In this document: piece by piece, positions 56,838 to 64,000 of the stretch | How the letters are laid out: the number at the start of each line of letters is the position of its first letter | Numbering within the stretch: position 1 is the first letter of the stretch | NCBI GenBank assembly: GCA_900318995.1 | Contig: ONMR01000011.1 | Span: 62,001 to 126,000, forward strand | From: an uncultured Prevotellaceae bacterium | GTDB taxonomy: Bacteria; Bacteroidota; Bacteroidia; Bacteroidales; Bacteroidaceae | Direction: 5' to 3' | DNA: 64,000 nt | Notes under the pieces: model-generated | Told to the model about the DNA's origin: nothing | Databases searched by the model: none | Seen by the model: only the letters and a program-made list of their open reading frames with translations | Translations under genes and position numbers: made by a program

Positions 56838-57593
56838 ATGAAAAAAGTCATCAACATTCTTCTTGGACTGTGCATCGTAGCCCTGATATACGCTGTATAC
56901 GACAGCATAATGGGCCCAATAAACTTTGCAAAGGAGAAAGGTATCCGTGACAACGCGGTAATTGAGAAGCTTATGGATATCAAGGCTGCTCAGACTGAGT
57001 ACAACTACCAGCATGGTGGTTACTGCAACAATTTTGATTCACTTGCAGAATTCATCAAGACAGCACAGCTCCCCATCACCAAGAAGATAGGTGAACTGAC
57101 CGATGACCAGCTGGAAAACAACTGGACAGAGAACAAGGTTCTGACTCTCTATGCAAAGGCACTTACAGCCGAGCAGGAGGCTGCAACACTGAAAGGCCGT
57201 AAGGCTGCTCAAAAGAAATATGAAGCCGACACTCTCTGGCAGAGGGCTGCCACCGAGGGATTCATCATTCTCCACGAGGATGGCACCAAGGAGTTCCTCT
57301 TTAGCCGTGAGACAGAGTTTGTAAGTCTGTATGACTCTCTCTACAAAGGCAGGATCAACCCCGATTCACTCCGCTATGTTCCTTTCAGCGACGGTGCAGA
57401 GTTTGAGTTGTCCACTTCTTCGGATACATCAAAAACCGGCGTTATCACACACACATTCACTGCTCAGACTCCGTTTGAGAGTTATCTGGGCGGATTGGAC
57501 AAACAGGAGATCATCAACCTGCTTGAGGATTGTGATGACCGTGGCCGCTACCGTGGCATGAGAGTTGATAACAACTCCGGTAACTGGGAATAA
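56838..57593 (+). CDS. membrane-anchored hypothetical protein, pseudopilin-like start
   Basis: 251 residues. One N-terminal hydrophobic helix (about 5-24) followed by a long helix with DNAVIEKLMDIKAAQTEYNY and YCNNFDSLAEFIKT, an arrangement reminiscent of type II pseudopilins (helix, then Tyr/Gly region), but without the usual G/F-E prepilin cleavage site. The rest is soluble, with ETEFVSLYDSLY and an acidic C-terminal end. No name can be given. rsmD starts four bases after its stop codon. Confidence 0.8.
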   Translation: MKKVINILLGLCIVALIYAVYDSIMGPINFAKEKGIRDNAVIEKLMDIKAAQTEYNYQHGGYCNNFDSLAEFIKTAQLPITKKIGELTDDQLENNWTENKVLTLYAKALTAEQEAATLKGRKAAQKKYEADTLWQRAATEGFIILHEDGTKEFLFSRETEFVSLYDSLYKGRINPDSLRYVPFSDGAEFELSTSSDTSKTGVITHTFTAQTPFESYLGGLDKQEIINLLEDCDDRGRYRGMRVDNNSGNWE

Positions 57594-57597
57594 TACC

Positions 57598-58128
57598 TTG
57601 CGGGTAATAAGCGGTATATACAAACACAGAAGGTGGGACGTGCCGAGAACATTCAGTGCACGTCCCACCACTGATTTTGCCAAGGAGAGTCTGTTCAATA
57701 TCCTGGCCAACCGTATTGACCTGGAAGACGCTACGGCTCTTGACCTGTTTTCGGGTACCGGCAGCATAAGCATAGAGCTGGTATCGCGCGGCTGCTCACA
57801 CGTGGTAAGCGTGGAGAAGGATCCCGCTCATTACAGTTTTATCTGTAAGGTGATGGAAACAGTCAAGACAGACAAATGCATCCCCGTAAAAGGCGACGTG
57901 TTCAAATACATAGCAGGATGCAATACCAAGTTTGACTTCATTTTTGCAGATCCCCCCTATCAGCTGGAGAATCTGGCCCAAATACCCGATCTGGTTCTTG
58001 ACAACGGATTATTGGCCCCTGATGGAATATTCGTATTAGAACACGGAAGCAAGAATGATTTTTCAAATCATCCTCGCTTCACAGATATGAAAGTGTACGG
58101 TTCTGTACACTTCTCCTTTTTCCGTTAA
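57598..58128 (+). CDS. rsmD: 16S rRNA (guanine966-N2)-methyltransferase RsmD, TTG start
   Basis: 176 residues from TTG 57598. The opening RVISGIYKHRRWDVP, then ARPTTDFAKESLFNIL, SAM site LDLFSGTGS and catalytic ADPPYQ are diagnostic. No ATG exists in-frame before the conserved RVISG, so TTG is the start; an alternative TTG at 57565 would overlap the upstream gene by 29 bases and adds a tail unlike the family. The 3' end overlaps the convergent outer membrane protein gene by four bases. Confidence 0.93.
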   Translation: MRVISGIYKHRRWDVPRTFSARPTTDFAKESLFNILANRIDLEDATALDLFSGTGSISIELVSRGCSHVVSVEKDPAHYSFICKVMETVKTDKCIPVKGDVFKYIAGCNTKFDFIFADPPYQLENLAQIPDLVLDNGLLAPDGIFVLEHGSKNDFSNHPRFTDMKVYGSVHFSFFR

Positions 58129-61100
58129 CGTCTTCCACCCATTCCGCCGCCGAATCCGCCGCCCATTCCGCCGCGCATTCCACCGGTCATCATGGCTCTT
58201 GATTCCTGACGCATCTCACGTCTTGCCGCACGTGTACCGAATACATTGGCACGCAGTATAAAGTGTACCATGATATAACTGTGGATGTTATTATTCTTGG
58301 TATCTGTACGGCCTGTTGTTGTGATGTTACGGGTTACGTTACTCTCATCGTTAAGAATATCGTAGTACTGTATCTGGATTGTTCCGGCATTACCCTTCAG
58401 GAAACTGAATGATGCATTGGCGTTCCAGATAAGGTCATTCCTGTTATAGGTGCCGCTGTAACCGCGACGGCTCTGCATTGAAATATCAGTACCAAGGTTC
58501 AGGTTTCTCCATGGCAGACGGGCATTGGCACGTCCTCCGTAACTGAACGTATAAGTGTCCATGTTCTGGTTCTGACGCTGGTTGTTCTCAGAATGACTGT
58601 AGCTGAAACGGCCGTTCACGGTAGCCTCAAACCAGTCATTGCGGTAAGTGACAGAACCGTTCTCTCCGGCACTGATACTCTCTGTAGTACTTAGCACTGC
58701 AGCACCTCCCGTTCCTGCCCCGGGATTAAACTGGCCGATGCTACCTGTACGCATGTAACTCTCCTGATGACGGAATGATGCGTTGGCGCTTGCATTGTAA
58801 CGCCATTTGGTATTGGGGATTGTCTGGTTGTAAGTAAGGTTAAGGGACGAACTCCAGTTGGTCCAGAATCCCTTCATGTTCTGCGGCTGTGTCACTGACA
58901 CACCGGTTTGTGGATCGTAATCGGTACGCTGGGCAATGTTGCGCAGTGAGTTCTCAACAGACCACCTTAGGCTGATAGTCTTACTGGTCTCCTGAATATA
59001 GTTCTGATAGTTGGCCTCGGCCGAATTACGCAGAGTGGGCAGCAATCCCGGATTACCCTTCCTGATATTGAGCGGGTTGCTGTCATCGGTGATATCCATC
59101 ATATCCTCCATGGAAGGCTGGCTTGTATTGGTGCGCAATGTCAGCTGTATGCTCTGCTGGCGGTTCCAACGGAAACGGTAGTTGAGTGAAGGACTCCAGT
59201 TGTACACAACGCGCGATGTATCACCTATTACCTTACCCATATACTGGAAGTTGTCCATTCCGGTATACTGAGGCATGAAGTTTACGCCCAGGTTGAAGTT
59301 TGACTTCTCACCGTTATAACGGAACTGGAGAGTCAATGTATGGTTACGTGACACATTGGTTGCAGTACGGCTCAATGTGCTGTTTCTGTATTCCTTGTAA
59401 TCATCTGGCAGATACCATTCATCATCCCAGTCATCATAGTGCTCACCAAATGACGGCAGAACATACGTCTCACGGTTCTGGTTACGGTTGTTTACCTGCA
59501 CCTGATAGCTTAACTGAAGGTTGCCGCGGCCCGAGTCTATAGGCTCACTCCACATGATGCGGCCTGACCAGTTACTGTTGTTGGTCGGACTGGCATTGTA
59601 ACGGTTCATGATAGTGTCACGTGAGTGCATCTGGTAGTATGTCTGCACTGTGTGAGAGTAGCTGTCGTTGGTTCCCCTTGTGGCACCGAATGTAAACCTT
59701 ATCGTAAAGTTGCGGCCCAGGTCATTGAAACGCTTGTTGAACTGGAACTCACCGCTTATCTGATTGTTAGAGGTTTCACTGTGGTTGGCGCTGGTCTGGG
59801 AGTTTACGCCTATTGAATCCATCAATGTGTCTGCCAGGTTGACGTATTCATCAAGGATATTGGTCATATCGGTAGCTAAGTACGGATCCTTGTTGAATGT
59901 TACCGATCCGCTTCCGGAGTTGTTGTTGTTCTTGCTTAACTGGAAGCTGGGACGGAATATGATATTAAGTGATGAATCAGGCCTCCATTCCATACGGAAT
60001 TCACCGTTTACGCTACCGCTGCCGCTGTTGCTGTTGGAACGGTTGCTGCGGAATGTAGCTTCCCTATAATCGGTAGCAAAGGTCTCAGATTCCGATTCGC
60101 TTATGGAACGTGATGTGGAACCGTTAAACCTTACGTTACCACCCACAACCAGCGGGAACTCATTACGGCGGCGCGGGAACGGCTCACCTATGTTCTTGGA
60201 GAAATTGACACCGATCTGCGTTGTGTAGCTCACGCCATTGCCTCGGCCGGAATTCTGGGTGTTGGCATTGACAGAGAACTGAGTATTGGCCTGGAAACGG
60301 TTAAGCGTATATCGGCCGGACCACAGATATTTGATCCAGTCGCCATAGTCGTTGTTTCCAACCGGTTTACCTATGGCTCCGTCAATGTTATGCAGCCATC
60401 CGTTACGCATATTGGGTTTTATCTCCAGATCCATGACCGTCTCCTCCTCACCGTCATCTATTCCGGTGATGCGTGCCAGGTCACTCTTTCGCTGATAGGT
60501 CTTGATACGGTGTATGATGTTAACCGGAAGATTCTTGGTAGCCATGGAACGGTCATTTCCAAAATACTCCTGACCGTCAACCAATATCCGGGACACGGTA
60601 CGGCCGTTTACGGTTATACCTCCGTTCTCATCCACCTCTACGCCGGGCAGTCGCTTGATAAGTTCCTCCAGGACAGAACCTTCCGGCACACGGAAAGCGC
60701 TCACGTTGAACATCAGGGTATCATCAACCACCTGGGTAGGCGGAAGCGCATCCTCAATAACCGCCTCGGTAAGAAGGATACTGCTTTCATACATCTTGAA
60801 TACGCCTAACTGACGGTCACGATCCTCCTTAAGAACCTTGAAATCAAAATCCACGGTACTGTATCCCATGAAAGAGTAGCGTAACAGGTATTCGCCCTCA
60901 GGAACCTTCTTGATTGTAAACCAACCTTCATTGTCAGTTACGGTACCATATACAAATGAGGTATCTTTCAACTCCATGAGCTGAATGGTAACCTGAGGCA
61001 TGTACTCTGTGGTTGAACCGTCGATAATTCGACCGGTAACCGATGTTTTACCTGTAAGTTTTGATTTCTCCTTTTCATTGCTCTTCTGAGCTGAACCCGA

Positions 61101-61151
61101 TTGGGGCAGAGCAAGAAGGAGTATGGTTAGCAAAAGGATAGCTTTCTTCAT
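58125..61151 (-). CDS. large outer membrane beta-barrel (TonB-dependent receptor-like) protein
   Basis: 1008 residues. Signal peptide about 1-22 (SGSAQ). A carboxypeptidase-regulatory-like domain (about 35-125, with TGRIIDGSTTEYMPQVTI) is followed by a plug-like region (VLEELIKRLPGVEVDENG, TVNGRTVSRILVDGQEYF) and a long barrel of the OMP_b-brl_3 type rich in Asn/Ser. The last 25 residues are a Gly/Met/Arg run with GGMRGGMGGGFGGG rather than the usual aromatic barrel end. No SusD-like partner gene is adjacent. Ligand unknown. Confidence 0.9.
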   Translation of the reverse strand: MKKAILLLTILLLALPQSGSAQKSNEKEKSKLTGKTSVTGRIIDGSTTEYMPQVTIQLMELKDTSFVYGTVTDNEGWFTIKKVPEGEYLLRYSFMGYSTVDFDFKVLKEDRDRQLGVFKMYESSILLTEAVIEDALPPTQVVDDTLMFNVSAFRVPEGSVLEELIKRLPGVEVDENGGITVNGRTVSRILVDGQEYFGNDRSMATKNLPVNIIHRIKTYQRKSDLARITGIDDGEEETVMDLEIKPNMRNGWLHNIDGAIGKPVGNNDYGDWIKYLWSGRYTLNRFQANTQFSVNANTQNSGRGNGVSYTTQIGVNFSKNIGEPFPRRRNEFPLVVGGNVRFNGSTSRSISESESETFATDYREATFRSNRSNSNSGSGSVNGEFRMEWRPDSSLNIIFRPSFQLSKNNNNSGSGSVTFNKDPYLATDMTNILDEYVNLADTLMDSIGVNSQTSANHSETSNNQISGEFQFNKRFNDLGRNFTIRFTFGATRGTNDSYSHTVQTYYQMHSRDTIMNRYNASPTNNSNWSGRIMWSEPIDSGRGNLQLSYQVQVNNRNQNRETYVLPSFGEHYDDWDDEWYLPDDYKEYRNSTLSRTATNVSRNHTLTLQFRYNGEKSNFNLGVNFMPQYTGMDNFQYMGKVIGDTSRVVYNWSPSLNYRFRWNRQQSIQLTLRTNTSQPSMEDMMDITDDSNPLNIRKGNPGLLPTLRNSAEANYQNYIQETSKTISLRWSVENSLRNIAQRTDYDPQTGVSVTQPQNMKGFWTNWSSSLNLTYNQTIPNTKWRYNASANASFRHQESYMRTGSIGQFNPGAGTGGAAVLSTTESISAGENGSVTYRNDWFEATVNGRFSYSHSENNQRQNQNMDTYTFSYGGRANARLPWRNLNLGTDISMQSRRGYSGTYNRNDLIWNANASFSFLKGNAGTIQIQYYDILNDESNVTRNITTTGRTDTKNNNIHSYIMVHFILRANVFGTRAARREMRQESRAMMTGGMRGGMGGGFGGGMGGRR

Positions 61152-61285
61152 ATCGTCAGTTTGTAGACTTTTGGACTGGCAACACCATAAATGGTTTAAT
61201 CAGATGATTACTATTTATAATCTTTTTTGATTTGTCTGTCGGCATGAGCCTGTAACATAATCTGTCCGGTTTGAAGGATATTGTC

Positions 61286-61293
61286 TATTTTTG
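61286..61293 (+). promoter_or_regulatory. -7 box for the 61302 gene
   Basis: TATTTTTG fits TAnnTTTG and ends eight bases before the ATG at 61302, a leader of about four bases. Confidence 0.55.
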
Positions 61294-61301
61294 CATCAGA
61301 T

Positions 61302-61655
61302 ATGACCGAATTCTCAAGTATACTGGCCGATGCGTTGTTAAGAGTGGCATCAGATAACGGACTCTCATACAAAGAAGGTGGAGCCGCAGCATGGGGGCGT
61401 GCAGGTGCGGCATATCTGTCATTTGTACTCTGCGGATTATCATCAGCACGATTACGCGCTCTGCAGTACTCTGCGCGTGAAATCACCGGTCCCATACTGC
61501 TTGACTGCAAATGGTATGACCGCCTTACGGAACTCTGCCTTAACGGTATTGACGGAGTCGAGGCCAACCTTCCCGCCCCAAACGGCGGCTTATCATTACA
61601 GTATATCTCCAAGCCCCTGTTCCTTGAGATGCTGGACTTTTGCCGCGAAGGATAA
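61302..61655 (+). CDS. small hypothetical protein
   Basis: 117 residues not recognised. No signal peptide; slightly hydrophobic middle (AAYLSFVLCGLSSARLRAL) and a C-terminal region with ILLDCKWYDRLTELC and LFLEMLDFCREG. Four cysteines. The ATG at 61302 is preferred because of the promoter box; a start at 61281 would lie upstream of it. It sits alone between the receptor gene (divergent) and the secreted 163-residue protein. Possibly lineage-specific. Confidence 0.6.
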   Translation: MTEFSSILADALLRVASDNGLSYKEGGAAAWGRAGAAYLSFVLCGLSSARLRALQYSAREITGPILLDCKWYDRLTELCLNGIDGVEANLPAPNGGLSLQYISKPLFLEMLDFCREG

Positions 61656-61682
61656 TTCCTTATAAAAAAGGGGACGTTTTTG

Positions 61683-61713
61683 TTGACAATGGTTTTTATT
61701 TGTCATATATTTG
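61683..61713 (+). promoter_or_regulatory. promoter for the 61740 gene
   Basis: TTG at 61683-61685, 20 bases, then TATATTTG at 61706-61713: full -33/-7 match. Leader of about 22 bases. Confidence 0.8.
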
Positions 61714-61739
61714 TGTGAAAGAATCTTAAATCCGCAAGT

Positions 61740-62231
61740 ATGAAAAAGCTCCTGATCATTTGCTTTGCACTTGTCTCAAGTCTGTATGCACAGGCACAAT
61801 TCGTCTCATTCCCCGATTTCGGAAAGAACATAAAGATGTGCAGTGACCCCGAACTGGGTCTCAAAGGACTCTCTGTAGGTGATGAAGGTTATGTTACATT
61901 CCATGTGACCAACCAGGGTGACAGCGTTTATTCGGGCCCTATATATCTAAGGATAATAGAACGTGAGCACAGTGTTCAAGTGCTGGCTGTCAAGAAGATA
62001 AAGATCAAGCCCGGCAGGACTTACTCAATAACCACCGTATTCCCGACCTCGCGCCTGCACCCTTATGCACGCTACTTTGTAGCCTTTGAATACAATGAAA
62101 ACGGTCATACGGTCCCAATGGGTTTTACAGAGCCTAAACCTTTGGAAAGTTTTATGCTTATGCCCGAGATTATCAATGCTTCTCCAAAGAAGGCTCCCGT
62201 AAAAGCAAAGGTCAAAGAGATCAAAAAATGA
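61740..62231 (+). CDS. secreted hypothetical protein
   Basis: 163 residues with a signal peptide about 1-20 (ending YAQAQ). The mature part looks like a beta-sandwich: DEGYVTFHVTNQGDSVYSGP and RTYSITTVFP resemble an immunoglobulin-like/CARDB-type fold, with a Lys-rich end (KAPVKAKVKEIKK). Not otherwise recognised. It has its own strong promoter and is followed by tRNA-Pro, so it is a single-gene unit. Confidence 0.75.
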   Translation: MKKLLIICFALVSSLYAQAQFVSFPDFGKNIKMCSDPELGLKGLSVGDEGYVTFHVTNQGDSVYSGPIYLRIIEREHSVQVLAVKKIKIKPGRTYSITTVFPTSRLHPYARYFVAFEYNENGHTVPMGFTEPKPLESFMLMPEIINASPKKAPVKAKVKEIKK

Positions 62232-62248
62232 AAAAAAAGCAGGAATAA

Positions 62249-62279
62249 TTGGATAATATAACAAAAAGAAATACCTTTG
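62249..62279 (+). promoter_or_regulatory. tRNA-Pro promoter
   Basis: TTG at 62249-62251, 20 bases, then TACCTTTG at 62272-62279; both elements match. The tRNA begins at 62317, so a 5' leader of about 33 bases with a short GGCC-GCAA-GGCC hairpin is processed off. Confidence 0.8.
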
Positions 62280-62316
62280 CGCCGGTTTTGAGGGCCGCAA
62301 GGCCTGATACCGACAG

Positions 62317-62392
62317 CGGGGTGTAGCTCAGCCCGGTTTAGAGTACGCGTCTGGGGGGCGTGTGGTCGCTGGTTCGAATCCAGTCACCCCGA
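62317..62392 (+). tRNA. tRNA-Pro (GGG)
   Basis: 76 bases: acceptor CGGGGTG/CACCCCG, D arm GCTC...GAGT, anticodon loop CTGGGGG giving GGG, T arm GCTGG/CCAGT with TTCGAAT. Discriminator A; CCA not encoded. Confidence 0.95.
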
Positions 62393-62395
62393 CTG

Positions 62396-62430
62396 AAAAA
62401 AGAACGGTTCCTTTGGAATCGTTCTTTTTT
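62396..62430. terminator. terminator after tRNA-Pro
   Basis: A hairpin of about 16 bp with one mismatch and a 3-base loop (centre 62412-62414), A run on the left and T run on the right, just after the tRNA. Confidence 0.85.
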
Positions 62431-62463
62431 GTATCTTCGCAATTTAACAAGGTGTTTTCCGTT

Positions 62464-62877
62464 ATGAACAACGTGGTATACATAATATGCGCAGTTATAT
62501 TGATACTGTTATTTGTCCTGACCTACCTTGACCGATGGAACAAGACACGTAACAGCAACGCTCAGGAGTCCTATACGCCCCAGCCTGCCGTCCCGTCGGG
62601 TGAGTGTTGCGGCAAGCATGCGGTGTGCGAGAAGCAGAAACTGGCCGAAGCCCGTCTCAGGGAGGCTCAGTATTTTGATGATGAGGAGCTGGACCGTTTC
62701 AGTGGACGCGGATCGGACAGTTATGACGACAATGAAATAGAAGCCTTCAGATATGTAATGTACACCATGCGGCAAGATGAAGTCAAGGAGTGGATGGAAT
62801 GTCTGCAGGCACGTAACATCGAACTGCCCGATGAACTTAAGGAAGAGTGTTACTCTATGATGAATGAAATAGACTGA
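62464..62877 (+). CDS. small acidic membrane protein, hypothetical
   Basis: 137 residues from the ATG at 62464; an in-frame extension to 62362 runs through the tRNA and is rejected. One N-terminal membrane helix (about 3-21), then a soluble region with CCGKHAVCEKQKLAEARLREA and a very acidic middle (DDEELDRF, SYDDNEIEAF). Four cysteines near residues 44-55. In Bacteroidales a protein like this often precedes sprE/porW, which begins eight bases after its stop here. A weak -7 box (TATCTTCG, 62432-62439) lies upstream. Function unknown. Confidence 0.75.
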   Translation: MNNVVYIICAVILILLFVLTYLDRWNKTRNSNAQESYTPQPAVPSGECCGKHAVCEKQKLAEARLREAQYFDDEELDRFSGRGSDSYDDNEIEAFRYVMYTMRQDEVKEWMECLQARNIELPDELKEECYSMMNEID

Positions 62878-62885
62878 AACTGTTG

Positions 62886-64000
62886 ATGAAAAGGTTTGGA
62901 GTTTGCGGATACACTTGTTTGTTGCTGTTGCTTATAGCTGCGGCAGGATGCTCTTCAAGCCGCAACACGGCAATGTCACGCTTCTATCAGGCTACCGTAA
63001 CCCGTTACAACGTCTATTTTAACGGTAATGAGGCATACAAGAAAGGGTTTGCAGCCCAGGAAGAGGGCAAGCAGGACAATCTCCTGGAGATTCTTGACCT
63101 GGATCCCATAAGCGATGAGAGTGTGCGCAACATAGGAAGTGCCAACTATGACCTGGCCATAGAGAAAGCCCAGAAAGGTATCAAGCTCCACTCAATAACC
63201 GCCAAGCCCAAAAAGAAGGAGAAAGGGACCCCCAGTGAAGCTGAAAGGGAGTGGCAGAACAAGAACGAGTACAATCCGTTCCTATGGCATGCCTGGTTCC
63301 TGATGGCGGACGCACAGCGTCAGAAAGGTGATTTCATAGAGGCTGCCAGCACCTACTCTTACATCACCAAGCTCTATTTTGACGAGCCCGAAATCGTGGC
63401 CGAAGCCCAATACAAGATGGCTCAATGTTACTCAGAGTTGGGATGGAACTTTGAAGCCGAAGAACTGTTCCAGCGTTCAGCCCAAACCAAGACCAGCATG
63501 GCCAGGCATCTGGATTACCAGGCAAGATATGCATCATACCTTCTTAAAAATGAACGGTATGAAGAGGGTATTCCGCCTCTGGAAGAGGCTATCAGACGCA
63601 AGGGCGTGAGCAAGACGGCACGTGTACGTGAGAAATATCTTTTAGGACAGTTATACAAGGCTACCGGAAGGAACGATGATGCATATCGTATGTTCGGAAA
63701 GGTTATCCGCATGAGTCCTCCGTACCAGATAGAGTTCCATGCACGAATCCAGCAGACCGAAACCATGGCAAGTGACGGGAACGTGCGTAAGTTGATGAAA
63801 AAGCTCAAGCGCATGGAGCGTGACCCCAACAACCGGAACAGTCTTGACCAGATCTATTACGCAATGGGTAATATTCATCTGCTAAGGGGAGATACTGCCA
63901 CCGCTCTGGTCCTGTATAATGAAGGGGTTGAAAAATCCGTGAAACCGTCGCCCGAAAAGGGTATACTGTTGTTGACAATGGCCAACCTGTATTGGGATAT
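62886..64000 (+). CDS. SprE/PorW-like type IX secretion lipoprotein (N-terminal part, cut by window edge)
   Basis: 371 codons are visible from the ATG at 62886 with no stop. The signal LLLLIAAAGC is a lipobox, so Cys22 would be lipidated. SSRNTAMSRFYQATVTRYNVYFNGNEAY is the characteristic opening of the SprE/PorW family, followed by TPR-like helix pairs (NPFLWHAWFLMADAQRQKGD, EAQYKMAQCYSELGW). SprE/PorW works with the T9SS translocon and is needed for secretion and gliding. Together with porQ at 24 kb it shows that this genome carries T9SS parts. Confidence 0.88.
   Translation, partial: MKRFGVCGYTCLLLLLIAAAGCSSSRNTAMSRFYQATVTRYNVYFNGNEAYKKGFAAQEEGKQDNLLEILDLDPISDESVRNIGSANYDLAIEKAQKGIKLHSITAKPKKKEKGTPSEAEREWQNKNEYNPFLWHAWFLMADAQRQKGDFIEAASTYSYITKLYFDEPEIVAEAQYKMAQCYSELGWNFEAEELFQRSAQTKTSMARHLDYQARYASYLLKNERYEEGIPPLEEAIRRKGVSKTARVREKYLLGQLYKATGRNDDAYRMFGKVIRMSPPYQIEFHARIQQTETMASDGNVRKLMKKLKRMERDPNNRNSLDQIYYAMGNIHLLRGDTATALVLYNEGVEKSVKPSPEKGILLLTMANLYWD

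Noticed and set aside
61211..61612. 133-codon frame on the minus strand opposite the 61302 gene
   Set aside because: No promoter box and a low-complexity composition; the plus frame has a -7 box. Neither has a known family, so a small doubt remains.
62362..62463. N-terminal extension of the small acidic membrane protein
   Set aside because: It would be translated through the 3' half of tRNA-Pro and its terminator.

Overview
The window reads as a chromosomal segment of a Bacteroidales bacterium (Bacteroidaceae/Prevotellaceae type). The evidence is TAnnTTTG promoter boxes with an upstream TTG about 20 nt away, weak or absent Shine-Dalgarno sites, type IX secretion genes (PorQ, SprE/PorW), an OstA-like/SurA envelope block, an LptB beside trigger factor and ClpXP, and DUF5683 and DUF349 proteins. 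Species cannot be read from the sequence. Most of it is dense housekeeping sequence; I see no prophage, integrase, transposase, CRISPR array or defence island.

Layout. 1-10.3 kb (minus strand): one long run recQ-guaB-three parvulin-type proteins-OstA-like-small membrane protein-mutL (mutL runs off the left edge). 10.4-13.8 kb (minus): tig-clpP-clpX. 13.85-16.3 kb (plus): lptB followed without a gap by a secreted M6 metalloprotease. 16.3-23.9 kb (minus): tonB; a polyprenyl synthase-hypothetical-tatD-histidine kinase run; yceD-rpmF; era-der. 24.1-30.9 kb (plus): porQ-cmk-ispH, then a tightly coupled four-gene sugar operon (aldo/keto reductase, amidohydrolase, FucP-like permease, zinc alcohol dehydrogenase) closed by a strong terminator. 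30.9-33.9 kb (minus): an AT-richer patch with a secreted beta-propeller protein and broken gene pieces. 33.9-36 kb (minus): a flippase-like membrane protein and meaB. 36-45 kb: rsmA, mgtE, DUF349, tRNA-Gln, rsfS-ftsH-cdsA and convergent lpxB. 45-51 kb (plus): parA-parB-DUF5683-lytic transglycosylase-relA/spoT. 51-58 kb: merR, M23 peptidase, alaS, a RecD-like helicase, a membrane-anchored hypothetical and rsmD. 58-64 kb: a large outer-membrane barrel, small hypotheticals, tRNA-Pro and the start of sprE/porW.

Working together: much of the window concerns the cell envelope: LPS transport (LptB, OstA-like), lipid A (LpxB), phospholipid (CdsA), isoprenoid supply (IspH, polyprenyl synthase), OMP chaperones, TonB, peptidoglycan enzymes and T9SS. 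The rest is proteostasis (Tig, ClpXP, FtsH), ribosome assembly (Era, Der, RsmA, RsmD, RsfS) and chromosome handling (ParAB, RecQ, MutL).

The least ordinary items are: a perfect 41-bp inverted repeat between alaS and the helicase gene, whose right arm contains the last helicase codons; a near-identical 120-bp repeat in opposite orientation at 33.8 kb and 40.2 kb, the latter carrying an exact 56-bp tandem duplication and joined to the tail of a different gene family; a broken paralogue of the propeller protein in which the propeller is missing; several genes whose promoter box lies only 6-9 nt from the start codon; and interlocked divergent promoters between alaS and the M23 peptidase gene. I did not find a clearly new multi-gene system.
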